Source: Acidobacteriota bacterium (lineage in GTDB: Bacteria; Acidobacteriota; Vicinamibacteria; Vicinamibacterales; UBA8438). From it: DNA of 47,718 nucleotides. Shown one piece after another: positions 13,910 through 21,780 of the stretch (position 1 is its first letter; the number at the start of each line of letters is the position of its first letter). A program made the position numbers and the translations under genes. The DNA lies in contig WTFV01000055.1 in the NCBI GenBank assembly GCA_011523845.1, positions 1 to 47,718 on the forward strand, read 5' to 3'. The notes beneath the pieces were generated by a model. It was not told the origin of the DNA. It made no database searches and was given only the letters and a program-made list of their open reading frames with translations.

Positions 13910-14176
13910 GCTTCTGCCTCGTACTGTCTGCGTTCCTGTGCCGAAGCCTTGCGAGCCGAGATGATCCGCGCAATGCTGCCGCGCCAGGCGAAGACCACGA
14001 CCAGCAACCGACCGAGGGCGTCCATGCCGAGCGAGACGAACCTGTCCTCGTCGGCGTGGCCATCGCGAACGGTCAGCGCGTGATCGTCGTGCAGGACGGT
14101 CGCGGCGTCGGCGAAGTCGATGCGGTGTTTGCTGCAGGTTCGCTGTTGCCTTTCGACGGTCCCACTCGATATTCAC
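13906..14176 (-). pseudogene. brnT: BrnT toxin inactivated by one extra base
   Basis: From GTG 14176 the minus strand reads VNIEWDRRKATANLQQ, the BrnT start. One extra A (the TTT at 14128-14130 on the plus strand) shifts the frame; removing it restores HRIDFADAATVLHDDHAL, RFVSLGMDALGRLLVVVFAW and ISARKASAQERRQYEAEA up to a TGA that overlaps brnA as ATGA. BrnT is a RelE-fold ribonuclease. Every other part of the gene is intact, so this is either a recent inactivation, a phase-variable site or a sequencing error. Confidence 0.88.
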
Positions 14177-14185
14177 GGCTCGCCC

Positions 14186-14205
14186 ATTATATGCACAGGC
14201 GTGCA
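14186..14205 (-). promoter_or_regulatory. Promoter/operator candidate of the brnTA-vapBC chain
   Basis: On the minus strand a perfect -10 TATAAT (14191-14186) lies 9 nt upstream of the brnT start. Directly upstream is an inverted repeat TGCAC-AGGC-GTGCA (14192-14205). No good -35 is seen at 16-18 nt. The arrangement suits an autoregulated toxin-antitoxin promoter. Confidence 0.55.
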
Positions 14206-14284
14206 CAACGTGTCGGACAAGAAGCATCTCGTGGTCATGTTGCAAGCGTCCTGCTGGACGCTCCGGCCGTGGCCAGCCGACACG

Positions 14285-15964
14285 CTACGCGGCGGCGAGG
14301 ACCGCGGCAAGCGCGTGCCGCATCCACGCGGTGCGGGCGAGATCGAGGCGCTGCAGGTTGAACGGCGCCAGATAGTCGCCGGGGCGCTGGTACTTCATGT
14401 CGAGGAACGGATAGAACGTTTCGAAGTCGTCGGCCGCGGTCGCGGCCGCGATTTCCTCCATCGCGCGCTCCTTCGTTGCCTTGGGAAGCGTCTTGAGGAC
14501 CTCGTAGCTGTTCCGGCTCCGCTCCAGGTTCATCAGCAGGCGGTCGCGGATCCTGACCATGCGCTTCTGGAGCAACCCCCGATACTCTGTCTCGTCGAAC
14601 CTCGGCGGCGATACCTCCGCCAGGTTCAGCGGGTGCAGGAGATAGCTCTCGATCGAGTAGTAGCCGAGCACGAGGAGGTTCGGCTGCTCGCGGTGCAGCT
14701 CCTCGATTTCGTTCGAACCGAGGAAGTCCCGGTCGATCAGGCCTCGGAATGCGTCGTTCGCTCTGGTCTGCAGCCCGACGGCGTTCTTGTCCCTTGCGCC
14801 GACGAACAGGAGGCCGGGGAGCTGGATCGCATTGTAGAGCAGCGCGTCCCTGTTCTCGCAGACGACCAGCGTCTGGTTGGGGAAGACCTTGAGCGCGGAG
14901 TCCCGGGGCACCGCGATATCGAAGATGTCGGGGGATTTCGGCGCCGGCGCCAGCACCTGCGGGCGGTCGAAGTCGAGGTCGTCGAAGTCGATGATGGCGG
15001 CGTCCGCGGCGTCGCCGGCGTACTCGATGAAGCCGAGCGAATGGCTGGCCGTCCAGAGCTGCGAGTAGTCCGGAATCCAGTGCTCCACCACTTCCCGGAT
15101 GAGCGCGTGCTGGAGCCGCGTGTGCAGGTGCACGTCGAGCTCGTCGATGAAGTAGATGGCGTTCGGGAAGTGCTCTCGGCGGGTGAACAGGTTGAGGAGG
15201 ATGTTGAACACCTCCTTCTCGCCGCTGCTCAGCAGGTCGTAGTGGAAGTCCGATTCTCCCTTCCGGAAGCGGATGTCGGCGGGCTTCTTTCCCAACGCCG
15301 GGATCATCTGCGTCATCCGCAGGGTCGTGGCGGAACCGTTGCCGAATACCCTTGCGAGCCCATCGTTGATGGGATCGACGAAACGTGCCCTTATCTCCTC
15401 GGAGGCGAAGTCCTTGCCCCAGAATTCCCGGAGCAGGTCTTCCGTGATCCGCGCGACGTCGGCGTCGAAACGCGTGTCGAACTCGATGAACCGCCGCGGG
15501 CGGTCGGGGTCGGCCCCCACGTTCACGGATTGGGGCGTGACGCGAAGCTCGGGTACCGTTCGAAGCGAGCTCCGGCCGTAGAACGCCGATTTGACGTCCC
15601 ACTCGGTCGGTGACGTGATCGGGCGCGAGCCGTCGGTCCGGCGGACTTCGAAACCGCCCCCGAAAGAGCAGGCAGCCGACATCTCGGCGGCCGGGTCCTT
15701 CCTGAGGTAGCTCACGAACTTCTCATGCGCCTCGCCCTTGTGGAACTCGTCGGAGAAATCTCCGGAGGAATGCGTCGCGGGCGGCGCCGCGTCACCCTTG
15801 TGCACCGCGGACAGGTACTCGAACGCGTCGAACACCGACGACTTGCCGCTCCCGTTCGCGCCGATCAGCAGCACCAGCTTCGGCGCGCCGGCAAACGACG
15901 ACAGGTCGATGGTCAGTTCGGTGAAGCGCTTGAAGTTCGCAAGGCGCAGCCTGGTGACGTTCAT
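14285..15964 (-). CDS. AAA15-type ATPase with DUF4435/TOPRIM-like C-terminal domain (fused PARIS-like candidate)
   Basis: 559 residues, cytoplasmic. The N-terminal part is an OLD/RecF-like ABC ATPase: Walker A GANGSGKSS (35-43), ABC-type signature LLSSGEKEVFNILL (244-257), Walker B IYFIDELDVHLH (270-281) and a switch His in TASHSLGF (305-312). From about 365 it changes to a DUF4435-like pattern: LVVCENRDALLYNAI, LLFVGARDKNAV, FRGLIDRDFLG (407-416) and LGYYSIESYLLHP (433-445). In PARIS the AAA15 protein AriA and DUF4435 nuclease AriB act together against phages carrying restriction inhibitors; single-gene versions are known. This protein is shorter than a full AriA-AriB fusion, so the assignment is tentative. 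It begins 19 nt after the PQQ dehydrogenase stop. The 107 nt between it and brnT hold a 7-bp-arm hairpin (14245-14262). Confidence 0.72.
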   Translation of the reverse strand: MNVTRLRLANFKRFTELTIDLSSFAGAPKLVLLIGANGSGKSSVFDAFEYLSAVHKGDAAPPATHSSGDFSDEFHKGEAHEKFVSYLRKDPAAEMSAACSFGGGFEVRRTDGSRPITSPTEWDVKSAFYGRSSLRTVPELRVTPQSVNVGADPDRPRRFIEFDTRFDADVARITEDLLREFWGKDFASEEIRARFVDPINDGLARVFGNGSATTLRMTQMIPALGKKPADIRFRKGESDFHYDLLSSGEKEVFNILLNLFTRREHFPNAIYFIDELDVHLHTRLQHALIREVVEHWIPDYSQLWTASHSLGFIEYAGDAADAAIIDFDDLDFDRPQVLAPAPKSPDIFDIAVPRDSALKVFPNQTLVVCENRDALLYNAIQLPGLLFVGARDKNAVGLQTRANDAFRGLIDRDFLGSNEIEELHREQPNLLVLGYYSIESYLLHPLNLAEVSPPRFDETEYRGLLQKRMVRIRDRLLMNLERSRNSYEVLKTLPKATKERAMEEIAAATAADDFETFYPFLDMKYQRPGDYLAPFNLQRLDLARTAWMRHALAAVLAAA

Positions 15965-15983
15965 CGAATCCCGGTCCGCCGCG

Positions 15984-18095
15984 TCAGTCCGCCGGCAGCG
16001 CGAACGCCACGACCCGCGGGCCGCCCCCGATGCTGACGGCGATGTACTGCCTCCCGTCGACCATATAGGTCATCGGCGTGCCGATGGTGCCGGCGGGCAG
16101 ATCCACCGCGCCGCGAATCTCGCCGGTCTGCTTGTCCCAGGCGACGAGGCCCGGCCCGCCCTGGCTGCCGGCGGTGGGGACCGTGCTGATGAGCAGGGTC
16201 TTCGTCAGCAGCGGTCCGCCGATCGTGCCGTCGCCGAGGGGCGGCAGGTTCAGGTGCCGCAGGCGGGGATGGTTGCGGATGCGGTCGCCGTTGCCCAGGG
16301 GCACCATCCAGGCGTGCTCGCCGGTGTTCATGTCGATGGCGGTAATCCGCGAGTAGGGCGGCTTGAGCAGCGGCAGGCCCTGCGGCATCCGCGCCTGGTA
16401 GGACTGCCCTTCGCGGATCTGGCGCAGCCGCCGCTCCTCCGGGGCGCCGTGCGTGTAGAGCATGGTGGCGCCGAGGTCCGGATCGGGCGTGTAGAGCGGG
16501 ATGGCCACCGCGATGTTGCGCGACGGGATGTAGAGCATCCCGGTCTCGGGGTCGACCGCCGCGCCGGCCCATCCGGCCGCGCCGAAATCCGGCGGGCGCA
16601 TCAGGGTGCCCTGCGTGCCGCCGTTGATGGGCCGTCCGGGCGGCGTGAACAGCGGCCCGATCTGGTAGTTGCTCACCACCTCGATGGCCATCTCGCGAAG
16701 CTCCGGCGTGAAGTCCACCAGGTCGTCGATGGTGACGCCCTGGTAGTCGAACGGGGTGGGCTTCGTCGGGAACGGCTGCGTCGGCGACGGGACCTCGCCC
16801 GGCATGTTGGTCGCCTGCGGCACCGGCCGCTCCTCGATCGGCCAGATCGGCTCGCCGGTCACCCGGTCGAAGGCGTAGACGAACGCCTGCTTGCTGACCT
16901 GCACCAGCGCCTTGATCGGGCGGCCGTCGACCACCACGTCGACCAGGTTCGGATGGGTCGGGAAGTCGTAGTCCCACAATCCGTGGTGGACGGCCTGGAA
17001 GTGCCACATCCGCTGGCCCGTCTCCACGTCGACCGCGATGATCGACTCGGAGAACAGGTTGTCGCCCGGCCGGTCGGCGCCGTAGTAGTCGTTCGTGGTG
17101 GTGCCGGTCGGCAGGTAGACGTAGCCCAGCTCGTTGTCGCCCGCGAGCATCGACCAGACGTTGGCATTGCCGGAATAGCGCCACGAATCGTTCAGCCAGG
17201 TGTCGACGCCGAACTCGTCGGCGCTGTTCGGCACGGTGTGGAAGTCCCAGGCGTGCTCGCCGGTGCGGACGTCCCAGGCCCGCACCCAGCCGGGAGGCGC
17301 TTCCCGGGTGATGCGCCGGTCGGCGATCTGCGAGCCGTGGATCACCTTGTCGCGCACGACGATGGGCGGCGAGTTGATCGAATAGAGCAGGGCGTTGAGG
17401 TAGTCGCGCGCCTCGCGCTCGACCCTCGGGATGCCGACCATCGCGTCGACCATGCCGCTGCCGCCGGGGCCGAAGTCGGGGCAGGGCTGCCCGGTCTTGG
17501 CCTTGACGCACACGACGTAGCCGTTGCCGGTGCCCCAGAAGATGCGCTCGTCGCCCTCGCCGTCCGTCCAGTAGGCGACGCCGCGCTGCGTCCAGGGCCC
17601 GCTCATCGACGGGGTGCCTTCCTCGTAGCTCTTCGGGTTGAAGATCCAGAGGGTCTCGCCGGTGGCCGCGTCGACCGCGACCCCCTGCGACAGCGGCGTG
17701 TTGAAGTAGAGCACGCCGTCGACCATCAGCGGGGTCACCTGCAGGCGGGACGGGTTCGGCGGCTGGCTGCTGCGGTAGAGGTTCGGGGTCTCCTCGACCA
17801 GCGAGTCGACGATGACGTCGAGCGGCGCCGACCATTCGCCGCCGCGCGGGGTGGTCCGGCTGACGAAGTTGTCGATCGACGTCCACTCCCAGGCGACCTC
17901 CAGGTCGCTGAAGTTGCCGGCATCGATCTGGTCGAGCGGAGAGTACTTGGTGCCGGCGATGTCGCCGGCGTAGCTGCGCCATTCGCCGTTCTCGGTGCCG
18001 TAGGTCTGCCACGGCCCCGCCGACGTCTGTGCCTGGGCGAACGCGACGCCGGCCGCGGCCAGCGTGACGAACGACATGATCAGCAGCGACCTCAT
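15984..18095 (-). CDS. Secreted PQQ-dependent quinoprotein dehydrogenase
   Basis: 703 residues from ATG 18095, with GAGAGG 7 nt upstream. Residues 1-22 are a signal peptide (MRSLLIMSFVTLAAAGVAFA), so it acts in the periplasm. It has the eight-bladed beta-propeller of the glucose/quinate dehydrogenase family: repeated W-motifs such as DAATGETLWIFNP and DVRTGEHAWDFHT, then GDNLFSESIIAVDVETG, HHGLWDYDFPTHPNL and the terminal GGPRVVAFALP. Members oxidise an alcohol or sugar with PQQ and pass electrons to quinone or cytochrome c. There is no membrane anchor. The start codon lies in a duplicated 37-bp segment shared with the end of the DUF2231 gene. Confidence 0.9.
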   Translation of the reverse strand: MRSLLIMSFVTLAAAGVAFAQAQTSAGPWQTYGTENGEWRSYAGDIAGTKYSPLDQIDAGNFSDLEVAWEWTSIDNFVSRTTPRGGEWSAPLDVIVDSLVEETPNLYRSSQPPNPSRLQVTPLMVDGVLYFNTPLSQGVAVDAATGETLWIFNPKSYEEGTPSMSGPWTQRGVAYWTDGEGDERIFWGTGNGYVVCVKAKTGQPCPDFGPGGSGMVDAMVGIPRVEREARDYLNALLYSINSPPIVVRDKVIHGSQIADRRITREAPPGWVRAWDVRTGEHAWDFHTVPNSADEFGVDTWLNDSWRYSGNANVWSMLAGDNELGYVYLPTGTTTNDYYGADRPGDNLFSESIIAVDVETGQRMWHFQAVHHGLWDYDFPTHPNLVDVVVDGRPIKALVQVSKQAFVYAFDRVTGEPIWPIEERPVPQATNMPGEVPSPTQPFPTKPTPFDYQGVTIDDLVDFTPELREMAIEVVSNYQIGPLFTPPGRPINGGTQGTLMRPPDFGAAGWAGAAVDPETGMLYIPSRNIAVAIPLYTPDPDLGATMLYTHGAPEERRLRQIREGQSYQARMPQGLPLLKPPYSRITAIDMNTGEHAWMVPLGNGDRIRNHPRLRHLNLPPLGDGTIGGPLLTKTLLISTVPTAGSQGGPGLVAWDKQTGEIRGAVDLPAGTIGTPMTYMVDGRQYIAVSIGGGPRVVAFALPAD

Positions 18096-18197
18096 TCCGG
18101 ATCCTCTCTTTCCCGCTGTTCCGTCAACGAATGCGCGCCGTGAACCCGCGTCCGTGTCCGCGACCTCATTCCGGATCTTCTCTTTCCGGCTGTTCCG
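18087..18197. repeat. 37-bp direct repeat, 74 bp apart, at the DUF2231/dehydrogenase junction
   Basis: 18087-18123 and 18161-18197 match at 35 of 37 positions. On the minus strand each copy carries a purine-rich site (GAGAAGATCC or GAGAGGATCC) and the ATGA overlap. One copy forms the DUF2231 stop, the other the dehydrogenase start. Confidence 0.95.
18092..18169 (-). CDS. Possible 25-residue coupling mini-ORF
   Basis: Created by the 37-bp duplication. Its ATG (18169) overlaps the DUF2231 stop as ATGA and its TGA (18092-18094) overlaps the dehydrogenase ATG as ATGA. It would encode MRSRTRTRVHGAHS... ending EREDPE, with the last residues repeating the DUF2231 tail. It has no domain and may serve only to carry ribosomes from one gene to the next, if it is translated at all. 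Confidence 0.4.
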   Translation of the reverse strand: MRSRTRTRVHGAHSLTEQREREDPE

Positions 18198-18738
18198 GCG
18201 GCGCTTCCACGTGTTCCGGCGGCGCTTCTCCCGCCCGGTCCGCGGATGCCCTCTCGGCCTGCTCCGCCGCGGCCCGGGCAACCGCGACCGCCCGGACCCC
18301 GAGCCCCTGCTCGAAGACGAGCCGGGCGCCGAGCCGCGCGGTCTGGCCGAGCGCGCCGAGTCCGACCAGCGCCACCGCGAACGCGCCGATCCGCAACGCC
18401 CGTTGCGGCCGAAGAATGTACGACATCGCGAGCCGCAACGACGCGAAGAAGGCGAACAGCCAGGTTGCGACGAACGCACGGTCGGTGTGCGCGTCGAGGA
18501 GCGCCGCCGCCGCGCCGGACGCTCCCATCGCCTGTGCCGCCGCGTAGCCGGTGAAGTAGGCCAGGACGGCGCTTGCGGCGCCCGCGATGTACAGCCACGT
18601 CGCGGTGTCCCGCACCGGCTTGCGTTCCTGCATCAGGAGGCCGGCCAGATCGACCGCCGCCGCCGCGAAGAGCAGCGCGATCGGAAAGTGCACGACCAGC
18701 GGATGCAGGTTCGGCGCCCAGGCGGGGACGAGCGACAT
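18166..18738 (-). CDS. DUF2231 integral membrane protein
   Basis: 190 residues with four hydrophobic segments: HPLVVHFPIALLFAAAAVDL, TWLYIAGAASAVLAYFTGYA, FVATWLFAFFASLRLAMSYI and IGAFAVALVGLGALGQT. The NLHPLVVHFPIAL opening is the hallmark of DUF2231, whose His residues may bind a metal or heme. The tail is acidic and repetitive (APPEHVEAPPEQPEREDPE). It precedes the PQQ dehydrogenase on the same strand, so it may be a membrane electron-transfer partner of that enzyme; that is inference. Confidence 0.85.
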   Translation of the reverse strand: MSLVPAWAPNLHPLVVHFPIALLFAAAAVDLAGLLMQERKPVRDTATWLYIAGAASAVLAYFTGYAAAQAMGASGAAAALLDAHTDRAFVATWLFAFFASLRLAMSYILRPQRALRIGAFAVALVGLGALGQTARLGARLVFEQGLGVRAVAVARAAAEQAERASADRAGEAPPEHVEAPPEQPEREDPE

Positions 18739-18886
18739 GCAATCCTATACTACGGCGGGAGGGCGTGGACCGACGCGCAACGCTCCTGTGCTACGGGCCG
18801 ACCGGGCGTCGACGGTTGTCGGGCCGGGGCCCGAGCACGACGTTCGCCGCCCGCGGTCCGACCACCTCGACGGCGTCCGACAACGG

Positions 18887-19672
18887 ATGACTTCGGACAG
18901 CAGCGCCGCCGGCTGGCAGGGCTGGGACGCCTACGCCCCGTTCTACGACTGGGAGAACCGGCGCACCATCGGCCGCCGCGACGTCCGTTTCTGGACGGAT
19001 CTCGCCCAACGTGCCGGCGGCACGGTGCTGGAGCTGGGGTGCGGCACCGGGCGCCTGTCCGTACCGGTGGCGCGGGTTGCGCCCCGCTTCGTCGGGATCG
19101 ACCGCTCGGAGCCGATGCTGCGCCGGCTGCGGGCACGCATCCGCCGGGCGCGCCTGACCGACCGGACCTCGATCGTGCGCGGCGACATCCGCGCCCTGCC
19201 GTTTCGCCGGCGCTGGCGCTGCCGGCTGGTGATGGCGCCCTACGGCATGCTGCAGTCGCTGCTCTCGGACCCCGACCTGAACGCGACCCTGGAGGCGGTC
19301 GCGGGCGTGTTGCCGCGCGGCGGCACGTTCGGCATCGACCTCGTGCCGGAACTGCCGCGCTGGCGGGAGTATCACCGCCGGGTCGGGCTGCGCGGCCCGC
19401 TGAGCGGGGGACGCCGGGTCGCGCTGATCGAATCGGTACGCCAGGTGCGCGAGCACGGGATGACCGTCTTCGACCAGGAGTTCCTGGAGTGGCGCGGCCG
19501 GCGACGCACCGTGCACCGTTTCTCCCTCGCGTTCCGCACCGTGACCGTCCCGCAGATCGCGGAACGCCTGGAGCGGACGGGATTCCGCGTCGACGCCGTC
19601 CTGGGCGACTACGCGGGCGAGGAGTGGTCGCCCGACGCCCAGGTCTGGATCGTCATCGCGCGTCGGATCTGA
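18887..19672 (+). CDS. Class I SAM-dependent methyltransferase
   Basis: 261 residues from ATG 18887. The SAM-binding motif I is VLELGCGTGRLSVPVAR, then FVGIDRSEPMLRRLRARI (motif II acid) and SIVRGDIRALPF. WDAYAPFYDWENR at the N-terminus is common in the family. Substrate unknown; the extended C-terminal half contains the DQEFLEWRGRRRTVHRFSLA segment. Divergent from the DUF2231 gene, with a 148-nt gap that holds no clear promoter. Confidence 0.85.
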   Translation: MTSDSSAAGWQGWDAYAPFYDWENRRTIGRRDVRFWTDLAQRAGGTVLELGCGTGRLSVPVARVAPRFVGIDRSEPMLRRLRARIRRARLTDRTSIVRGDIRALPFRRRWRCRLVMAPYGMLQSLLSDPDLNATLEAVAGVLPRGGTFGIDLVPELPRWREYHRRVGLRGPLSGGRRVALIESVRQVREHGMTVFDQEFLEWRGRRRTVHRFSLAFRTVTVPQIAERLERTGFRVDAVLGDYAGEEWSPDAQVWIVIARRI

Positions 19673-19822
19673 GGTCGCCGGTCCGTGCCGACCGGGCGGG
19701 CGGCCGCCCCGGCGGGAACGTCCGGGGGCCGCGCCCGGTGCGATCTCCGAGCTCCTTGCCGGCAGCCGGCGCGACCCCCGCGGGCGGTTTCTCCACGGGC
19801 GGGGTTTTGCGATAATGGGGCC

Positions 19823-20572
19823 ATGTCGGGACATTCCAAGTGGGCTTCGATCAAGCACAAGAAAGGTGTGGCGGACGCGCGGCGCGGCAAGCTCTTCACC
19901 CGCATCATCAAGGAGCTGACGGTGGCCGCGCGCGACGGTGGGGGCGACCCGACGATGAACCCGCGCCTCCGCACCGTGATCGCCGACGCCAAGGCCGCCA
20001 ACATGCCGGCCGAGAACATCAAGCGCGCCATCCGGCGCGGGACCGGGGAAGAGCCGGGCGTCTCCTATGAAGAGGTGACCTACGAGGCGTACGGGCCGGG
20101 CGGCGCGGCGCTGCTCATCGAGTGCCTGACCGACAACACGAACCGGGCCGTCGGCGAGATCCGCCACCTGCTGTCGAAGCACAACGGCAACCTCGGCACC
20201 ACCAACTCGGTGGCCTGGATGTTCGAGAAGCACGGCCACATCGTCGTGGAGCAGGGGAGCGTCGACGAGGAGACGCTGATGAACGCGGCGATAGAGGCGG
20301 GCGCCGACGATTTCCGGGAGGACGGGGACAACTGGGAGATCACCAGCAGTCCGGAGGCGTTCGAGGCCGTGCGGGAGGCGGTCAGCGCCGCGGGTGCGAC
20401 ACCGATCTCGGCCCAGATCGCCATGCTGCCCCAGAACCTCGTGAAGGTCGAGGGCAAGGCCGCCCAGCAGATGATCAAGCTGATGGACGTACTCGAGGAT
20501 CAGGACGACGTGCAGCACGTCTGGTCGAACTTCGACATCGAAGCCAAGGAGATAGAGGCCTCTCTCGCGTGA
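19823..20572 (+). CDS. yebC: YebC/PmpR/TACO1-family protein
   Basis: 249 residues. The start GHSKWASIKHKKGVADARRG is diagnostic, followed by LFTRIIKELTVAARDGGGDP and the acidic central domain. Members act as transcriptional regulators and, in more recent work, as ribosome-associated factors for poly-proline synthesis. It precedes ruvC, as in many bacteria, with a GTGA overlap (20569-20572). The 150 nt upstream hold no gene. Confidence 0.96.
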   Translation: MSGHSKWASIKHKKGVADARRGKLFTRIIKELTVAARDGGGDPTMNPRLRTVIADAKAANMPAENIKRAIRRGTGEEPGVSYEEVTYEAYGPGGAALLIECLTDNTNRAVGEIRHLLSKHNGNLGTTNSVAWMFEKHGHIVVEQGSVDEETLMNAAIEAGADDFREDGDNWEITSSPEAFEAVREAVSAAGATPISAQIAMLPQNLVKVEGKAAQQMIKLMDVLEDQDDVQHVWSNFDIEAKEIEASLA

Positions 20573-21138
20573 GAATCTTCGGGGTCGATCCCGGTTCCGC
20601 GCACACGGGGTACGGCTGCATCGACACGGCGGGCGGCCGTCACCGCGTCCTCGCCTGCGGCGCGTTGAGCCCGCCGGCGCGGGAGACCTTTCCCGAAAGG
20701 CTGCGCGCCATCCACGAGGGCCTGACCGCGTTGCTCGGCGAACACCGTCCCGAGACGGTCGCCATCGAGGACGTCTTCTACGCCCGCAACGCGCGCAGCG
20801 CGCTGAAGTTGGGCCACGTCCGCGGCGTCGTCATGCTGGCCGCCTCCCAGGCGGGACTGCCGGTAGCGGAGTACGCCCCGGCCGAGGTGAAACGGGCGCT
20901 GGTCGGCTACGGGCGAGCGGAAAAACAGCAGGTGCAGCAGATGGCGTGTCTGCTCCTGGGGCTCGACCCGCCTCCCGCGCGACTGGACGTCACCGATGCG
21001 CTGGCCGTGGCGGTGTGCCACGCGCACTCGGTTCGAACGATCGCCGGCGACCACCGGTCGTCCGTGCCGCGCGGGGCGCCGCGCTCGTGGCGGCAGTACC
21101 GGCCTCCGGGCGCCGCCGGCCGACCATCGGAACCATGA
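20569..21138 (+). CDS. ruvC: Holliday-junction endonuclease RuvC
   Basis: 189 residues. Catalytic acids are visible: D7 in FGVDPGS, E67 in AIEDVFYARN, D140 and D143 in LDVTDALAVAVCHAH. RuvC resolves Holliday junctions after RuvAB branch migration. The start overlaps yebC by GTGA and the stop overlaps ruvA as ATGA. The C-terminal 30 residues beyond the RNase H fold are basic and probably flexible. Confidence 0.96.
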   Translation: MRIFGVDPGSAHTGYGCIDTAGGRHRVLACGALSPPARETFPERLRAIHEGLTALLGEHRPETVAIEDVFYARNARSALKLGHVRGVVMLAASQAGLPVAEYAPAEVKRALVGYGRAEKQQVQQMACLLLGLDPPPARLDVTDALAVAVCHAHSVRTIAGDHRSSVPRGAPRSWRQYRPPGAAGRPSEP

Positions 21139-21731
21139 TTGCAGCGCTCCGCGGCGCACTCGCCGACAAGCAGCCGGACCGGGTCGTCATCGATGTCGGG
21201 GGCGTCGGCTACGACGTCCAGATTCCGCTGTCCACCTACTACGCGGTCGGCGATCGGGGGGCGGAGGTGGCGCTGCGCATCCACACCCACGTCCGCGAGG
21301 AGGCGCTGTCGCTCTTCGGGTTCGCCACGCGCCTGGAGCTCCACCTGTTCGAGCGGTTGATCGGCGTCAACGGCGTCGGGCCGCGCCTGGCGCTCGCCGT
21401 CCTGTCCGGCATCGAGCCGCCGGCGCTGATCCAGGCCGTCCGCACGGCCGACGTGGCGCGTCTCACGCGCATACCCGGCGTGGGCCGGAAGACCGCCGAG
21501 CGCATCGCCCTGGAGTTGAAGGACAAGCTGCAGGCGGTCGCGCCGGACGACGAGGCCGACGACGTGGAGAGGCCCGTCGACGACGACCTGCGCGGCGACG
21601 TCATCTCGGCCCTCCTGAACCTCGGCTACAACCGACCGCCCGCGGAACGCGCGGTGAGCGCGGCGCTCGAGCGCGGTCCGGGCGACTTCGACGCGACGCT
21701 CCGGCAGGCGCTTCGGGAGCTGGCCGGATGA
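21135..21731 (+). CDS. ruvA: Holliday-junction branch-migration protein RuvA
   Basis: 198 residues. OB-fold domain at the start (MIAALRGALADK, GGVGYDVQIPLSTYY), two helix-hairpin-helix DNA-binding motifs (LIGVNGVGPRLALAVLSG and LTRIPGVGRKTAERIALEL), and domain III at the end (DVISALLNLGYNRPPAERAV) that contacts RuvB. The gene overlaps ruvC by 4 nt; ruvB follows after 49 nt. Confidence 0.97.
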   Translation: MIAALRGALADKQPDRVVIDVGGVGYDVQIPLSTYYAVGDRGAEVALRIHTHVREEALSLFGFATRLELHLFERLIGVNGVGPRLALAVLSGIEPPALIQAVRTADVARLTRIPGVGRKTAERIALELKDKLQAVAPDDEADDVERPVDDDLRGDVISALLNLGYNRPPAERAVSAALERGPGDFDATLRQALRELAG

Positions 21732-21780
21732 CACCGTCCCCGGGCCGTCGTTGCGCCCCGGCACATAGAATGGTCGGGCG

